From Stenotrophomonas rhizophila (GTDB lineage: Bacteria > Pseudomonadota > Gammaproteobacteria > Xanthomonadales > Xanthomonadaceae), in contig NZ_JACWUO010000002.1 in NCBI RefSeq assembly GCF_020857975.1, positions 310,001-374,000 of the forward strand: DNA of 64,000 nt, in the 5' to 3' direction. Made by a program: the position numbers and the translations under genes. The notes under the pieces were generated by a model. That model had not been told where the DNA came from, did not search any database, and saw only the letters and a program-made list of their open reading frames with translations. Positions 44,749 through 53,183 of the stretch are shown here, in pieces (position 1 is the stretch's first letter; every line of letters begins with the position of its first letter).

Positions 44749-44763
44749 TGGAATAATATAACA
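44749..44763. promoter_or_regulatory. Candidate Zur box at merC-like promoter
   Basis: TGGAATA-A-TATAACA matches the 7-1-7 Zur pattern TGTTATA-N-TATAACA at 12 of 14 positions. It lies 29 bp upstream of the MerC-like ATG and on the minus strand covers TATATTATT sequences that would be the -10 region. Confidence 0.6.
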
Positions 44764-44853
44764 TCAATCCCGACGCGCACTCCCGTTCCCCGCTCCTGCC
44801 CCCTGCAACATCCTGTTCCATCGCCCGGTGATGGGATTGCCGCGCCCCACCAT

Positions 44854-44868
44854 TGATACACTGTAACA
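44854..44868. promoter_or_regulatory. Candidate Zur box at znuD promoter
   Basis: TGATACA-C-TGTAACA is a 7-1-7 dyad with one mismatched pair, weaker against the Zur consensus than the first box (9 of 14). It ends 23 bp before the ATG of the TonB receptor gene. Confidence 0.5.
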
Positions 44869-44890
44869 ATTGACGACGGACCTTCTGCCC

Positions 44891-47077
44891 ATGCGCTTCT
44901 CACCCTTCCTCAAGCCGCACGCCCTGTCCCTGGCGCTGGCCGCCGCCCTGTCCCCCGCGCTGGCGCTGGCCGCCGACGATGCCGGCCAGCGTGACCACCA
45001 CCTGACCGAACTGTCCGCCGTGCAGGTCACCGCCTCGCCGCTGCAGGGCGACGCCGAATCGCTGGCGCGCCCGGTGGAGGTGCTGGCCGGCGAACGCCTG
45101 GACGAGCAGAAGGCCGGCACCCTGGGCGACACCGTGGCCAAGCTGCCCGGCGTGCAGAGCACGTTCTTCGGCCCCGGCGTGGGCCGCCCGATCATCCGCG
45201 GCCAGGAAGGCCCGCGCGTGGCGGTGCTGTCCAACGGCATGGGCAACATGGATGCCTCCACCGTCAGCGCCGACCATGCCACCAGCATCGAGCCGTTCCT
45301 GGCCGACCAGATCGAAGTGCTCAAGGGCCCGGCCACCCTGCTGTTCGGCAGCGGCGCGATCGGCGGCGCGGTCAACGTGGTCGACGGCCGCATCGCGCGC
45401 GAACTGCCCGACCGCCCGCTCAGCGGCCGCGCCGAACTGCGCGGCAATTCGGTCAACGACGAACGCAGCGGCATGTTCCGGCTGGACGGGGTGAGCGGCA
45501 ACGTAGTCCTGCACGTGGACGGCCTGGTCCGCAACGGCGACGACTACCGCATCCCCGGCTATGCAGTGATCGACGGCCTGGAGGACCACAGCGGCCACGA
45601 CCATGAGGCAGAAGACAGCGACGAACCGCGCCGCGGCCGCCTGGACAACAGTTCGGTGCGCACCCGCGCCGGCGGCGTCGGCGCCACCTGGCTGGGCGAA
45701 GGCGGCTACTTCGGCGCCTCGGCCAGCACCTACCGCACCAACTACGGCATCCCCAACGGCGCGCACGTGCACGCCGAGGACGACCATGGCCATGACCATG
45801 AGCATGGCGAGGAAGAAGAGGAAGGCGGAGAGCACGACGTGCGCATCGACATGGTGCAGAACCGCTTCGAGGCCAAGGGCGGTATCTACAACCCGGTCTC
45901 GTTCCTGAAGAACATCAACCTGCGCACCGCCTACACCGATTACGAGCACACCGAGCTGGAAGCGGGCGTGCCGGCTACCCGCTTCACCAACCGCGGCATC
46001 GAAGGCCGCCTGGAAGCGGTGCAGCAGCAGATCGGCGGCTGGGACGGCGCCTTCGGCCTGCAGTTCGGCAACAGCGATTTCGGCGCCAAGGGCGAGGAAG
46101 CCTTCGTGCCGGACACCGGGACCAAGAACATCGGCCTGTTCGTGCTGCAGGAAAAGCAGTTCGGTCCGTTCAAACTGGAACTGGGCGGCCGCCACGACCA
46201 GGTCAAGCTCGACCCGAGCGGCGATCACCGCGCGCGCAAATTCGATGCCACCAACCTGTCGGCGGCCGGCATCTGGAAGCTCAACGACGCGGTCGACCTG
46301 CGCTTTGGCGTGGACAGTTCCGAGCGCGCGCCGACCAATGAAGAGCTGTACGCGGCCGGTGCGCACATCGCCACCCGCTCGCTGGAAATCGGCGATGCCA
46401 ACCTGAAGACCGAACGCGGCCAGCGCATCGAACTGGGCATCCACACCCACAGCGAACGCGTGGACTTCTCCGCCTCGATCTACCAGACCACGTTCAAGAA
46501 CTTCATCTACCTGGCCGACACCGGCGTGGTCGAAGACCTGCCGGTACGCCTGTGGGCGCAGCAGGACGCGGTCTTCAAGGGCGCCGAGGCCGAAGCGCTG
46601 TTCCATCTGTTCGAAGGCACTGCCGGCGACTGGGACCTGCGCGTGTTCGGCGACTACGTCAAGGCCGAACTGGACGGCAGCGGCAGCCGCAACGTCGACA
46701 TCGCCGTGCCACATGGCGACCACAACCACAACTACAGCGTGGAACTGGCCAACACCGGCTACCTGCCGCGCATCGCCCCGGCCCGTGTCGGCGCCGACCT
46801 GCGCTGGTCCCGGGATGGCTGGCGCGCCTCGGTCGGTGCGGTGCGCTACAGCCGCCAGAAGGACGTGGCCCAGAACGAAGACCCCAGCAAGGGCTACACC
46901 CTGGTCGACGCCCATCTGGCCTACCGCTGGGACCGCAGCGACAGCAACAGCTACGAGGTCTTCCTGGACGGCAACAACCTGACCAACCAGGAAGTACGCC
47001 CGCATACCTCGCTGCTGCGCGACTACTCGCCGCTGCCGGGCCGCGGCGTCGCCTTCGGCATCCGCGCGTTCTTCTGA
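44891..47077 (+). CDS. znuD: TonB-dependent zinc receptor, ZnuD-like
   Basis: Outer-membrane TonB-dependent receptor, 728 residues; imports zinc in the family's studied members. Signal peptide ends LALAA. Plug domain: LGDTVAKLPGVQSTFFGPGVGRP, IIRGQEGPRVAVLSNGMGN and LLFGSGAIGGAVNVVDGRI. Two His/acid-rich extracellular loops typical of ZnuD are seen at residues 232-241 (DHSGHDHEAE) and 291-315 (AHVHAEDDHGHDHEHG plus acidic run), and a short one HGDHNHNY later. The barrel ends GRGVAFGIRAFF with C-terminal Phe. ATG 44891 chosen; the TTG 21 bases upstream has no ribosome binding site. Strong terminator follows. Confidence 0.9.
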   Translation: MRFSPFLKPHALSLALAAALSPALALAADDAGQRDHHLTELSAVQVTASPLQGDAESLARPVEVLAGERLDEQKAGTLGDTVAKLPGVQSTFFGPGVGRPIIRGQEGPRVAVLSNGMGNMDASTVSADHATSIEPFLADQIEVLKGPATLLFGSGAIGGAVNVVDGRIARELPDRPLSGRAELRGNSVNDERSGMFRLDGVSGNVVLHVDGLVRNGDDYRIPGYAVIDGLEDHSGHDHEAEDSDEPRRGRLDNSSVRTRAGGVGATWLGEGGYFGASASTYRTNYGIPNGAHVHAEDDHGHDHEHGEEEEEGGEHDVRIDMVQNRFEAKGGIYNPVSFLKNINLRTAYTDYEHTELEAGVPATRFTNRGIEGRLEAVQQQIGGWDGAFGLQFGNSDFGAKGEEAFVPDTGTKNIGLFVLQEKQFGPFKLELGGRHDQVKLDPSGDHRARKFDATNLSAAGIWKLNDAVDLRFGVDSSERAPTNEELYAAGAHIATRSLEIGDANLKTERGQRIELGIHTHSERVDFSASIYQTTFKNFIYLADTGVVEDLPVRLWAQQDAVFKGAEAEALFHLFEGTAGDWDLRVFGDYVKAELDGSGSRNVDIAVPHGDHNHNYSVELANTGYLPRIAPARVGADLRWSRDGWRASVGAVRYSRQKDVAQNEDPSKGYTLVDAHLAYRWDRSDSNSYEVFLDGNNLTNQEVRPHTSLLRDYSPLPGRGVAFGIRAFF

Positions 47078-47115
47078 TCCGGCCCGCTACATCCGGCGTC
47101 GTCGCTCAACCCTGA

Positions 47116-47140
47116 GGGGGCCGCAAGGCCCCCTTTTTTT
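47116..47140 (+). terminator. Terminator of znuD
   Basis: GGGGGCC-GCAA-GGCCCCC (47116-47133) followed by seven T. Confidence 0.95.
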
Positions 47141-47288
47141 GGTTCTTCACCGATTTGCAGGACGACGGTCGGCCATTGTCCGGATGCATCGGATCTACGC
47201 TTTTCCATGCGTTCCAGCCATGTGTGGAGGGTTGGCGCGGACGGGTTGGCGATCCCTGCCGGCTTCGGTCGTCTCCGGCCTGACTCAT

Positions 47289-47306
47289 TACGTGCATATG
47301 CACGTA
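47289..47306. promoter_or_regulatory. 18-bp palindrome, probable MarR operator
   Basis: TACGTGCATATGCACGTA is a perfect 18-bp palindrome 30 bp upstream of the marR ATG. It overlaps TATGAT (47305-47310), a good -10 box, so binding would block transcription of the marR-MFS operon. A related half GATGCACGCAT follows at 47308-47318. Confidence 0.7.
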
Positions 47307-47336
47307 TGATGCACGCATCCCACCCGACTGACGCCC

Positions 47337-47771
47337 ATGGACCCGCTGACCGCCAGCCCCTGCACCTGCTTCCGCCTGCGCCGCGCCGCGCGCCGGCTCT
47401 CGCAGATCTACGACAGTTACCTCGCCCCCGCCGGCCTCAGCCTCAACGCCTACTCCATCCTGCGCCGCGCACCGCAACCGCGCCTGCTCGGCGACCTCGC
47501 CGATGCCCTCGGCATGGACCGCACCACCCTCACCCGCAACCTCAAACCCCTGCTCCAGGCCGGCTGGCTCGAACAACGCCGCGGCGAGGATGCCCGCCAG
47601 CGCCTGATCGTCATCACCCCTGCCGGCAAGGCCTGCCTGCGCCGCGCCCGCCCGCTCTGGCAGCGCGCGCAGCACGACGTCGAAGCCAGCTTCGGCGCTG
47701 CCCCCACCGCACGCCTGAATGCCCTGCTGGACCAGCTCGACCAGTCCCTCCCGCACGGAGCCCACGCATGA
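47337..47771 (+). CDS. MarR family transcriptional regulator
   Basis: 144 residues. Helix-turn-helix LLGDLADALGMDRTTLTRNLKPLLQAGWL and wing EQRRGEDARQRLIVITPAGKA are canonical. It has two N-terminal cysteines (PCTCFRL) that could give redox or ligand sensing. TGA overlaps the ATG of the MFS gene by four bases, so it regulates its own operon through the upstream palindrome. In this region codon third positions are almost all C, as for the next gene. Confidence 0.93.
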   Translation: MDPLTASPCTCFRLRRAARRLSQIYDSYLAPAGLSLNAYSILRRAPQPRLLGDLADALGMDRTTLTRNLKPLLQAGWLEQRRGEDARQRLIVITPAGKACLRRARPLWQRAQHDVEASFGAAPTARLNALLDQLDQSLPHGAHA

Positions 47772-48997
47772 GCAGCACGCCGCAACGCGCCCCCGGCATG
47801 CACTGGGGCCTGCTCATCGCCGCCTCGGCCATCCTCGCCATCACCATGGGCGTGCGCCAGACCTCCGGGCTGTACGTCGACCCCATCCACCGCGACACCG
47901 GCGTCAGCATCGTCGAGATCAGCTTCGCCCTGGCCATCGGCCAGTTCGTCTGGGGCGCCGTACAACCGGTTTTCGGCGCCGTGGCCGACCAGCGCGGCGC
48001 ACTTCCGGTCCTGCTGTTCGGCGGTGTGCTGCTCGTCATCGGCCTGCTGCTGGCGCCCTACCTCACCAGCCCGCTTGGCCTGAGCTTCACGCTCGGCCTG
48101 CTCATGGCCGCCGGTGCCGGCGCCGGCAGCTTCTCGGTCCTGATCGGCGCCACCGCGCACCGCCTGCCAGTCGAAAAACGCTCCTTCGCCGCCGGCCTGA
48201 TCAACGCCGGCGGTTCGGTCGGCCAGTTCGTGTTCGCCCCCCTGGTGCAATGGATCATCGGCAGCGCCGGCTGGGCCCGTGCCATGTTCACCATGGCCGC
48301 GGTCACCCTGCTTTCCCTGCCACTGGCCTGGCCCCTGCGGCGACGCGCCGGCGACCATGCCCCCGGCGCCCACCTCGAAGATGGCGGCCTGCGCGCGCAA
48401 CTGCGCCTGGCCGCGCGCGACCGCAGCTACTGGTGCCTGCACCTGGGCTTTTTCACCTGCGGCCTGCACATCGCCTTCCTGGTCACCCACCTGCCCGGCG
48501 AAATCGCCCTGTGCGGTCTGTCGCCCACCGTCGCGTCCACCTCGATCGCCCTGATCGGCCTGTTCAACATCGCCGGCAGCCTGATCGTCGGCGCGCTTGG
48601 CCAGCGCTTCCGCATGAAGTACCTGCTGTTCTGGATGTACGCCAGCCGCGCGGTGATGATCGGCCTGTACCTGCTGGCCCCGCCCACCCCCGCCACCTTC
48701 TACGTGTTCTCCGCCGCGCTCGGCTTCACCTGGCTGGCCACCGTGCCGCCCACTGCCGGCCTGATCGGCAAGCTGTTCGGCCCACGCTACCTGGGCACCC
48801 TGTTCGGCCTGACCCTGCTCTCGCACCAACTGGGCGGCTTCTTCGGCGCCTGGCTGGGCGGCCTGGCCCTGGCCCACTCGGGCAGCTACCAGTGGATGTG
48901 GTACGCCGACATGGCCCTGGCCGCGCTGGCCGCACTGATCAACCTGCCGATCCGCGAGGCCCGCTACGGCAGCCATGGGGTTCCGGCCACGCGCTGA
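47768..48997 (+). CDS. MFS transporter, OxlT/MCT-like
   Basis: 409 residues, 12 helices. MFS signature regions are GQFVWGAVQPVFGAVADQRG after helix 2 and FRMKYLLFWMYASRA after helix 8; the N terminus lacks a substrate clue. The family resembles organic-acid or formate/oxalate exchangers (YoaB/OxlT type). ATG 47768 overlaps the MarR stop. It is the target of the MarR repressor and no other gene follows in the operon. Confidence 0.9.
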   Translation: MSSTPQRAPGMHWGLLIAASAILAITMGVRQTSGLYVDPIHRDTGVSIVEISFALAIGQFVWGAVQPVFGAVADQRGALPVLLFGGVLLVIGLLLAPYLTSPLGLSFTLGLLMAAGAGAGSFSVLIGATAHRLPVEKRSFAAGLINAGGSVGQFVFAPLVQWIIGSAGWARAMFTMAAVTLLSLPLAWPLRRRAGDHAPGAHLEDGGLRAQLRLAARDRSYWCLHLGFFTCGLHIAFLVTHLPGEIALCGLSPTVASTSIALIGLFNIAGSLIVGALGQRFRMKYLLFWMYASRAVMIGLYLLAPPTPATFYVFSAALGFTWLATVPPTAGLIGKLFGPRYLGTLFGLTLLSHQLGGFFGAWLGGLALAHSGSYQWMWYADMALAALAALINLPIREARYGSHGVPATR

Positions 48998-49041
48998 TCC
49001 CATCCGGCGTCGATATCCCCGGCGGCACCAGGCCGCTTTCA

Positions 49042-49063
49042 TTTCGGACATTCCTGTCCGAAA
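49042..49063. promoter_or_regulatory. Palindromic operator of the tetR-emrBA operon
   Basis: TTTCGGACA-TTCC-TGTCCGAAA, perfect 9-bp arms and a 4-bp centre, eight bp before the tetR ATG. It fits autoregulation by the TetR protein. Confidence 0.7.
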
Positions 49064-49070
49064 ATGGCGC

Positions 49071-49637
49071 ATGACTTCCCAACGCGCCGATGCGGCTGCC
49101 CGCCGCGCCCTGATCCTGGACGCCGCCGATGCGGTGTTCGGGCAACACGGGGTCACCGCCCCGCTGGACCTGGTGGTGGACCGCGCCCAGGTCGGGCGCG
49201 CCACCCTGTACCGCAACTTCCCAGACCGCACCGCCCTGGTCGAGGCCCTGCTGCAGCGCGCGGTGACGCGCATCGCCCGCCAGGTACAGGCCCTGGGCGA
49301 ACGCGACGATGCCCTGTTCGAAGTGCTTGAAGGCATGGCCGCGCGCATCGTGCAGTCCCCGGCGCTGTCGGACTACTGGCGCGCGGTGGACCCCGACGAC
49401 GCCTCGATCAAGGCCGCCCGGCAGACCATCCGCGACCTGCTCAAGGCCCCGATGCAGCGCGCGATCGACGCCGGCCTGTGCCGTGCGGACCTGCAGGTGA
49501 CGGATATTTCACTGATCTCGGGCATGCTGGGAGCCGCACTGCGCGGCAAGTCGCGCGAAGAGCGGGCCAAACTGGCCGCACGCGCCCTGCAGTTGCTGCG
49601 CGGTGGATTGCAGGGGCCGATCAACGCGGAGGGCTGA
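49071..49637 (+). CDS. TetR family repressor of efflux operon
   Basis: 188 residues. N-terminal helix-turn-helix ALILDAADAVFGQHGVTAPLDLVVDRAQVGRATLYRNFPDR is the TetR signature; the C-terminal ligand domain resembles the SbtR/TetR_C_33 type. ATG 49071 comes just after a palindromic operator. TGA overlaps the ATG of the MFS gene by one base (TGATG), so the regulator is co-transcribed with the pump it controls. Confidence 0.93.
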   Translation: MTSQRADAAARRALILDAADAVFGQHGVTAPLDLVVDRAQVGRATLYRNFPDRTALVEALLQRAVTRIARQVQALGERDDALFEVLEGMAARIVQSPALSDYWRAVDPDDASIKAARQTIRDLLKAPMQRAIDAGLCRADLQVTDISLISGMLGAALRGKSREERAKLAARALQLLRGGLQGPINAEG

Positions 49638-51319
49638 TGGCGCAGTACCTCAAACCGATTCCGGACTGGGAAGAGCACGAAAAACCGACCCTGCCCGGCT
49701 CGGCGTCGATGCCGTGGCACCCGCCGCACCGGCGCCTGGCCTATGCGCTGGTGGCCTTGCTGGTGGGCATCACCGGCGGGCTGGGCAACGCCCTGGTCAG
49801 CGCCAACCTGCCCTTCCTGCAGGGCCAGCTCGGGCTCACCCCGGCGCAGGGCAGCTGGCTGGTGGCCGCCTATGCGATGGTCAATGTCACCGCCAACCTG
49901 CTGGCCTTCAAGTTCCGCCAGCAGTACGGCATCCGCCTGTTCGCCGAAATCGGGCTGGGCCTGTACGCGGTGCTGGCGGTGCTGCACCTGTTCGTGGGCA
50001 GCTTTGAGACCACGGTACTGATGCGCGCAGCCAGCGGCTTTGCCGGCGCGGCCTGCAGCACGCTGGGCACGCTGTACATGCTGCAGTCGCTGCCGCGCCG
50101 CTACACCGGCAACCTGCTGGTGATCGGGGTGGGCATCTCGCAGCTGGCGGTGCCGATCGCCTGGCTGGTTTCGCCGGGCCTGGTCGATACCGGCCAATGG
50201 CACAACCTGTACCTGTTCGAGGCCGGGCTGGCGCTGTGCGCGTTCGCCGCGGTGGTGGTGCTCAAGCTGCCGCCGGGCGTGCAGATCCAGGCATTTGAAC
50301 CGCAGGACTTCCTCACCTTCGCCCTGCTCGCCCCGGCGGTGGGCCTGCTGGTGGTGGTACTGGCCCAGGGCTATACCCGCTGGTGGCTGGACACGCCCTG
50401 GCTGGGCTGGGCGCTGGTGGCATCGATCACCCTGGCCACCGCCGGTTTCATCGTCGAGCACTACCGGCGCAATCCGTTGCTGCAGACCCGCTGGCTGGCC
50501 AGCCTGCCGGTGCTCCACTTCATCGTCGGCGCGTTCCTGATCCGTTTCCTGACCACCGAGCAGTCCTATGGCGTGGTCGGGCTGATGCGCACGTTGGGCA
50601 TGGGCCCGGACCAGATGCGCCCGCTGTTTGCGGTGGTGCTGGCCGGCGTGGTCACCGGCATCGCCGCCGCGTCGCTGACCTTCGGCCCGAAGCGGCTGAT
50701 CCCGCAGTTGCTGATGGCCATCGCGCTGCTCGGCAGCGCCGCCCTGCTCGACCAGAGCCGCACCAGCCTGGACCGCCCGCACGACTTCTTCGCCAGCCAG
50801 TTCCTGGCCTCGGTCGGCGCGGGCATGTTCATGGGCCCGCTGATCATGCTCGGCATCACCCAGGCGCTCAAACAGGGCGTGGACCACATGATCACCTTCC
50901 TGGTCACCCTGTCGATCACCCAGACCCTGGGCGGGCTGGCCGGGTCGGCGGTGCTGGGCACCTACCAGCTGCATCGTGAGCAGGTGTATTCCAGCGCGCT
51001 GGTCAGCCAGCTGGATCCGGCCGACGGTGTCGTGGCCCAGCGCCTGAAACAGCAGCAACAGCTTTACGCGGGCCTGATCACCGATCCGGTCCAGCGCAGC
51101 GCGCAGGGTACCGCGCAGCTGGCCCTGGCCACCCGCCGCGAGGCCAACGTGCGCGCCTACAACGACGTGTTCTCGCTCAGCGGTACGGTGGCGCTGGCCT
51201 TCCTGGGCTGGCTGCTGCTGCTCTCGGTACGCACCGCCGTACTTAAGCAATGGCGCAAGCGTCACCGGCCTTCTATTCCCCTTGGCACAGCCGCGCCTTG
51301 CGGCGCGGCGCCCCGATGA
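49637..51319 (+). CDS. MFS multidrug efflux protein, EmrB/DHA2 type
   Basis: 560 residues with 14 predicted helices, the DHA2 topology. Features: TGGLGNALVSANLPFLQGQLGLTPAQGSWLVAAYAM at helices 1-2 and a large loop (about 475-515) before the last helix, as in EmrB. The N terminus WEEHEKPTLPGS is unusually long and charged. It works with the membrane fusion protein encoded next (ATGA overlap). No outer-membrane factor gene lies in the operon, so it would use a shared TolC. Confidence 0.9.
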   Translation: MAQYLKPIPDWEEHEKPTLPGSASMPWHPPHRRLAYALVALLVGITGGLGNALVSANLPFLQGQLGLTPAQGSWLVAAYAMVNVTANLLAFKFRQQYGIRLFAEIGLGLYAVLAVLHLFVGSFETTVLMRAASGFAGAACSTLGTLYMLQSLPRRYTGNLLVIGVGISQLAVPIAWLVSPGLVDTGQWHNLYLFEAGLALCAFAAVVVLKLPPGVQIQAFEPQDFLTFALLAPAVGLLVVVLAQGYTRWWLDTPWLGWALVASITLATAGFIVEHYRRNPLLQTRWLASLPVLHFIVGAFLIRFLTTEQSYGVVGLMRTLGMGPDQMRPLFAVVLAGVVTGIAAASLTFGPKRLIPQLLMAIALLGSAALLDQSRTSLDRPHDFFASQFLASVGAGMFMGPLIMLGITQALKQGVDHMITFLVTLSITQTLGGLAGSAVLGTYQLHREQVYSSALVSQLDPADGVVAQRLKQQQQLYAGLITDPVQRSAQGTAQLALATRREANVRAYNDVFSLSGTVALAFLGWLLLLSVRTAVLKQWRKRHRPSIPLGTAAPCGAAPR

Positions 51320-52524
51320 GTCCCGACATGCCCACCTCCCCGCCGCGCGACGACAGCGCGCCAGAAAACGTCAACCCGCCACCGCCCACCGATGCCGCGC
51401 CGGCAGCCGGCGCGGCCGCGACGCCGTTCGCGCCGAAGTACCTCAAACCCAGCGGGCGCAGCGTGGCGATCATGATCGTCATCGCCCTGCTCGGCATCGC
51501 CCTGATCCTGCGCGCCTGGTCGCTGTGGCCGTTCAACAGCAGCCAGGTCAGCACCGACAATGCGTATGTGCGTGGGCAGATCACCGTGCTCGCCCCGCAG
51601 GTCAACGGCTATGTCACCGAGGTACTGGTCAGGGACTTCCAGCACGTCAAACAGGGCGATGCGCTGCTGCGCATCGACGACCGCATCTACCGCGAGAAAG
51701 TCGTCCAGGCCCAAGCCGACCTGGACAGCGCCAAGGCCGCGCTGGCCAATTCGGATCAGTCGCAGGCGCAGAACCGCGCGCAGATCCAGGCCGCCCAGGC
51801 CAACCTGGCCGCCGGGCAGTCCGAGCTGGCACGTTCGCGCTCCGAACTGAAACGTTATGAAGCACTGGCCGCGCAGCAGCTGGTGGCGCTCAACGACCGC
51901 GACAAGTTCCGCACCGGCGCGCAGTCGGCGCAATCGGCGGTGCAGCAGGCGCAGGCCCAGATCCGCATCGCCGAAGAAACCCTCACTTCCACCCAGGTCG
52001 CCCGCAAAGGCCTGGAAGCCCGCGTCGAAACCGCCCAGGCCCAGCTGGAACTGGCCAGGATCGACCTGGCCAACACCGTCATCCACGCCCCGCGCGACGG
52101 CCAGGTCAGCGAAGCCTCGGTGCGCCTTGGCCAATACGTCACCGCCGGCTCGCAGCTGCTGTTCCTGGTGCCGGACACGCTGTGGGTGGTGGCCAACTTC
52201 AAGGAAGGCCAGACCTGGAGGATGCGCATCGGCCAGCCGGCCAGCTTCCGGGTGGACGCGTTCGACGGCGGCAAACTGCGCGGCCACATCGAACAGATCG
52301 CCCCGGCCACCGGCTCGGAATTCAGCGTACTGCGCCCGGACAACGCCAGCGGCAATTTCACCAAGGTGGTACAGCGCCTGCCGATCCGCATTTCCATCGA
52401 CCCCGACCAGCCGCTGGCCAGACGCCTGCGCCCGGGCATGTCGGTGGTGGTGAAGGTGGATACCGCTGCCGAGCTATCCGGCCGCAGTGAACCGGTTCCT
52501 GACGACGCAGCACGGTCGCGGTAG
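51316..52524 (+). CDS. Membrane fusion protein, EmrA/HlyD type
   Basis: 402 residues. Pro/Ala-rich cytoplasmic start, one helix (VAIMIVIALLGIALILRAWSLW), biotinyl-lipoyl-like segment (VSTDNAYVRGQITVLAPQVNGYVTEVLV), a long coiled-coil hairpin (about 125-230) and a beta-barrel part ending VVKVDTAAEL. It links the inner-membrane EmrB-type pump to a TolC-type channel. Start ATG 51316 overlaps the emrB stop. The final codon and stop are CGG-TAG, within an inverted-repeat arm. Confidence 0.92.
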   Translation: MSPDMPTSPPRDDSAPENVNPPPPTDAAPAAGAAATPFAPKYLKPSGRSVAIMIVIALLGIALILRAWSLWPFNSSQVSTDNAYVRGQITVLAPQVNGYVTEVLVRDFQHVKQGDALLRIDDRIYREKVVQAQADLDSAKAALANSDQSQAQNRAQIQAAQANLAAGQSELARSRSELKRYEALAAQQLVALNDRDKFRTGAQSAQSAVQQAQAQIRIAEETLTSTQVARKGLEARVETAQAQLELARIDLANTVIHAPRDGQVSEASVRLGQYVTAGSQLLFLVPDTLWVVANFKEGQTWRMRIGQPASFRVDAFDGGKLRGHIEQIAPATGSEFSVLRPDNASGNFTKVVQRLPIRISIDPDQPLARRLRPGMSVVVKVDTAAELSGRSEPVPDDAARSR

Positions 52525-52661
52525 GGTCGCATCCCGATCGACTGCCGATGGCAGCGGGGACGCCGGTGGGGCATGACCTCTGTCCAGGCGGCTCCGGTCA
52601 ACGTCATGCGCCAAAGCGCTGAACGACTATCCGGGCAGTCGTTTGGAAACCGACCCTACCG
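52519..52661. repeat. GTAG-headed inverted repeat at end of emrBA operon
   Basis: Arms CGGTAGGGTCG (52519-52529) and CGACCCTACCG (52651-52661) are perfect, 121 bp apart. Two smaller hairpins lie between (CTGCC/GGCAG near 52541-52553; CGACT/AGTCG near 52624-52641). The left arm contains the TAG stop of the fusion-protein gene. It fills the gap to zur. Confidence 0.5.
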
Positions 52662-52681
52662 GCGCGGACGACCCGTTTCAG

Positions 52682-53167
52682 TCAACCCGCGCAGCGCGCG
52701 CACAAGCCATGCACTTCCAGGGTCTGCGCCTGCGGCTGGAAACCCAGCTCCTTGGCGCGTTTTTCCAGCTGGCTGACGATCTCCTTGTCTTCCAGTTCCA
52801 CCGCACTGTGGCAGCTGTTGCAGATCAGGAACGGCACCGAGTGCTGCGCGCTGCTGGGATGGTGGCAGGCCACGAACGCGTTGACAGATTCGAGCTTGTG
52901 CACAAAGCCATTGGCCATCAGGAAATCCAGCGCGCGGTACACCGTCGGCGGCGCATCGGCGCCGACGCCCTTGCCGCTGCGCACCCATTCCAGCAGTTCA
53001 TAGGCCTTGACCGGCTTGCCGGCCTCGGCGATCAGGCGCAGCACGTTGGCGCGGATCGGGGTCAGGCGCAGCCCGCGTTCCGAGCACACGCGTTCGACCA
53101 CCTTCACGAAGTCGGAGGCATCGTGGACGTGGTGGTGCGGGGCGGTACAAGCGGTTTTGGCAGGCAT
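52682..53167 (-). CDS. zur: Zinc uptake regulator Zur (Fur family)
   Basis: 161 residues. Zinc-sensing repressor of zinc-uptake genes. The winged helix is GLRLTPIRANVLRLIAEAGKPVKAYELLE with PPTVYRALDFLMANGFVHK. Metal ligands: structural Cys116, Cys119, Cys156, Cys159 (CNSC and CARC) and a regulatory site including Cys101 with nearby His. The N terminus has a HHHVH stretch. It lies 16 bp after gltX on the same strand, so the two are probably co-transcribed. The candidate targets znuD and the MerC-like gene are 5.6-8 kb away. ATG 53167. Confidence 0.93.
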   Translation of the reverse strand: MPAKTACTAPHHHVHDASDFVKVVERVCSERGLRLTPIRANVLRLIAEAGKPVKAYELLEWVRSGKGVGADAPPTVYRALDFLMANGFVHKLESVNAFVACHHPSSAQHSVPFLICNSCHSAVELEDKEIVSQLEKRAKELGFQPQAQTLEVHGLCARCAG

Positions 53168-53183
53168 GCGCGGTCTCCTGTGG

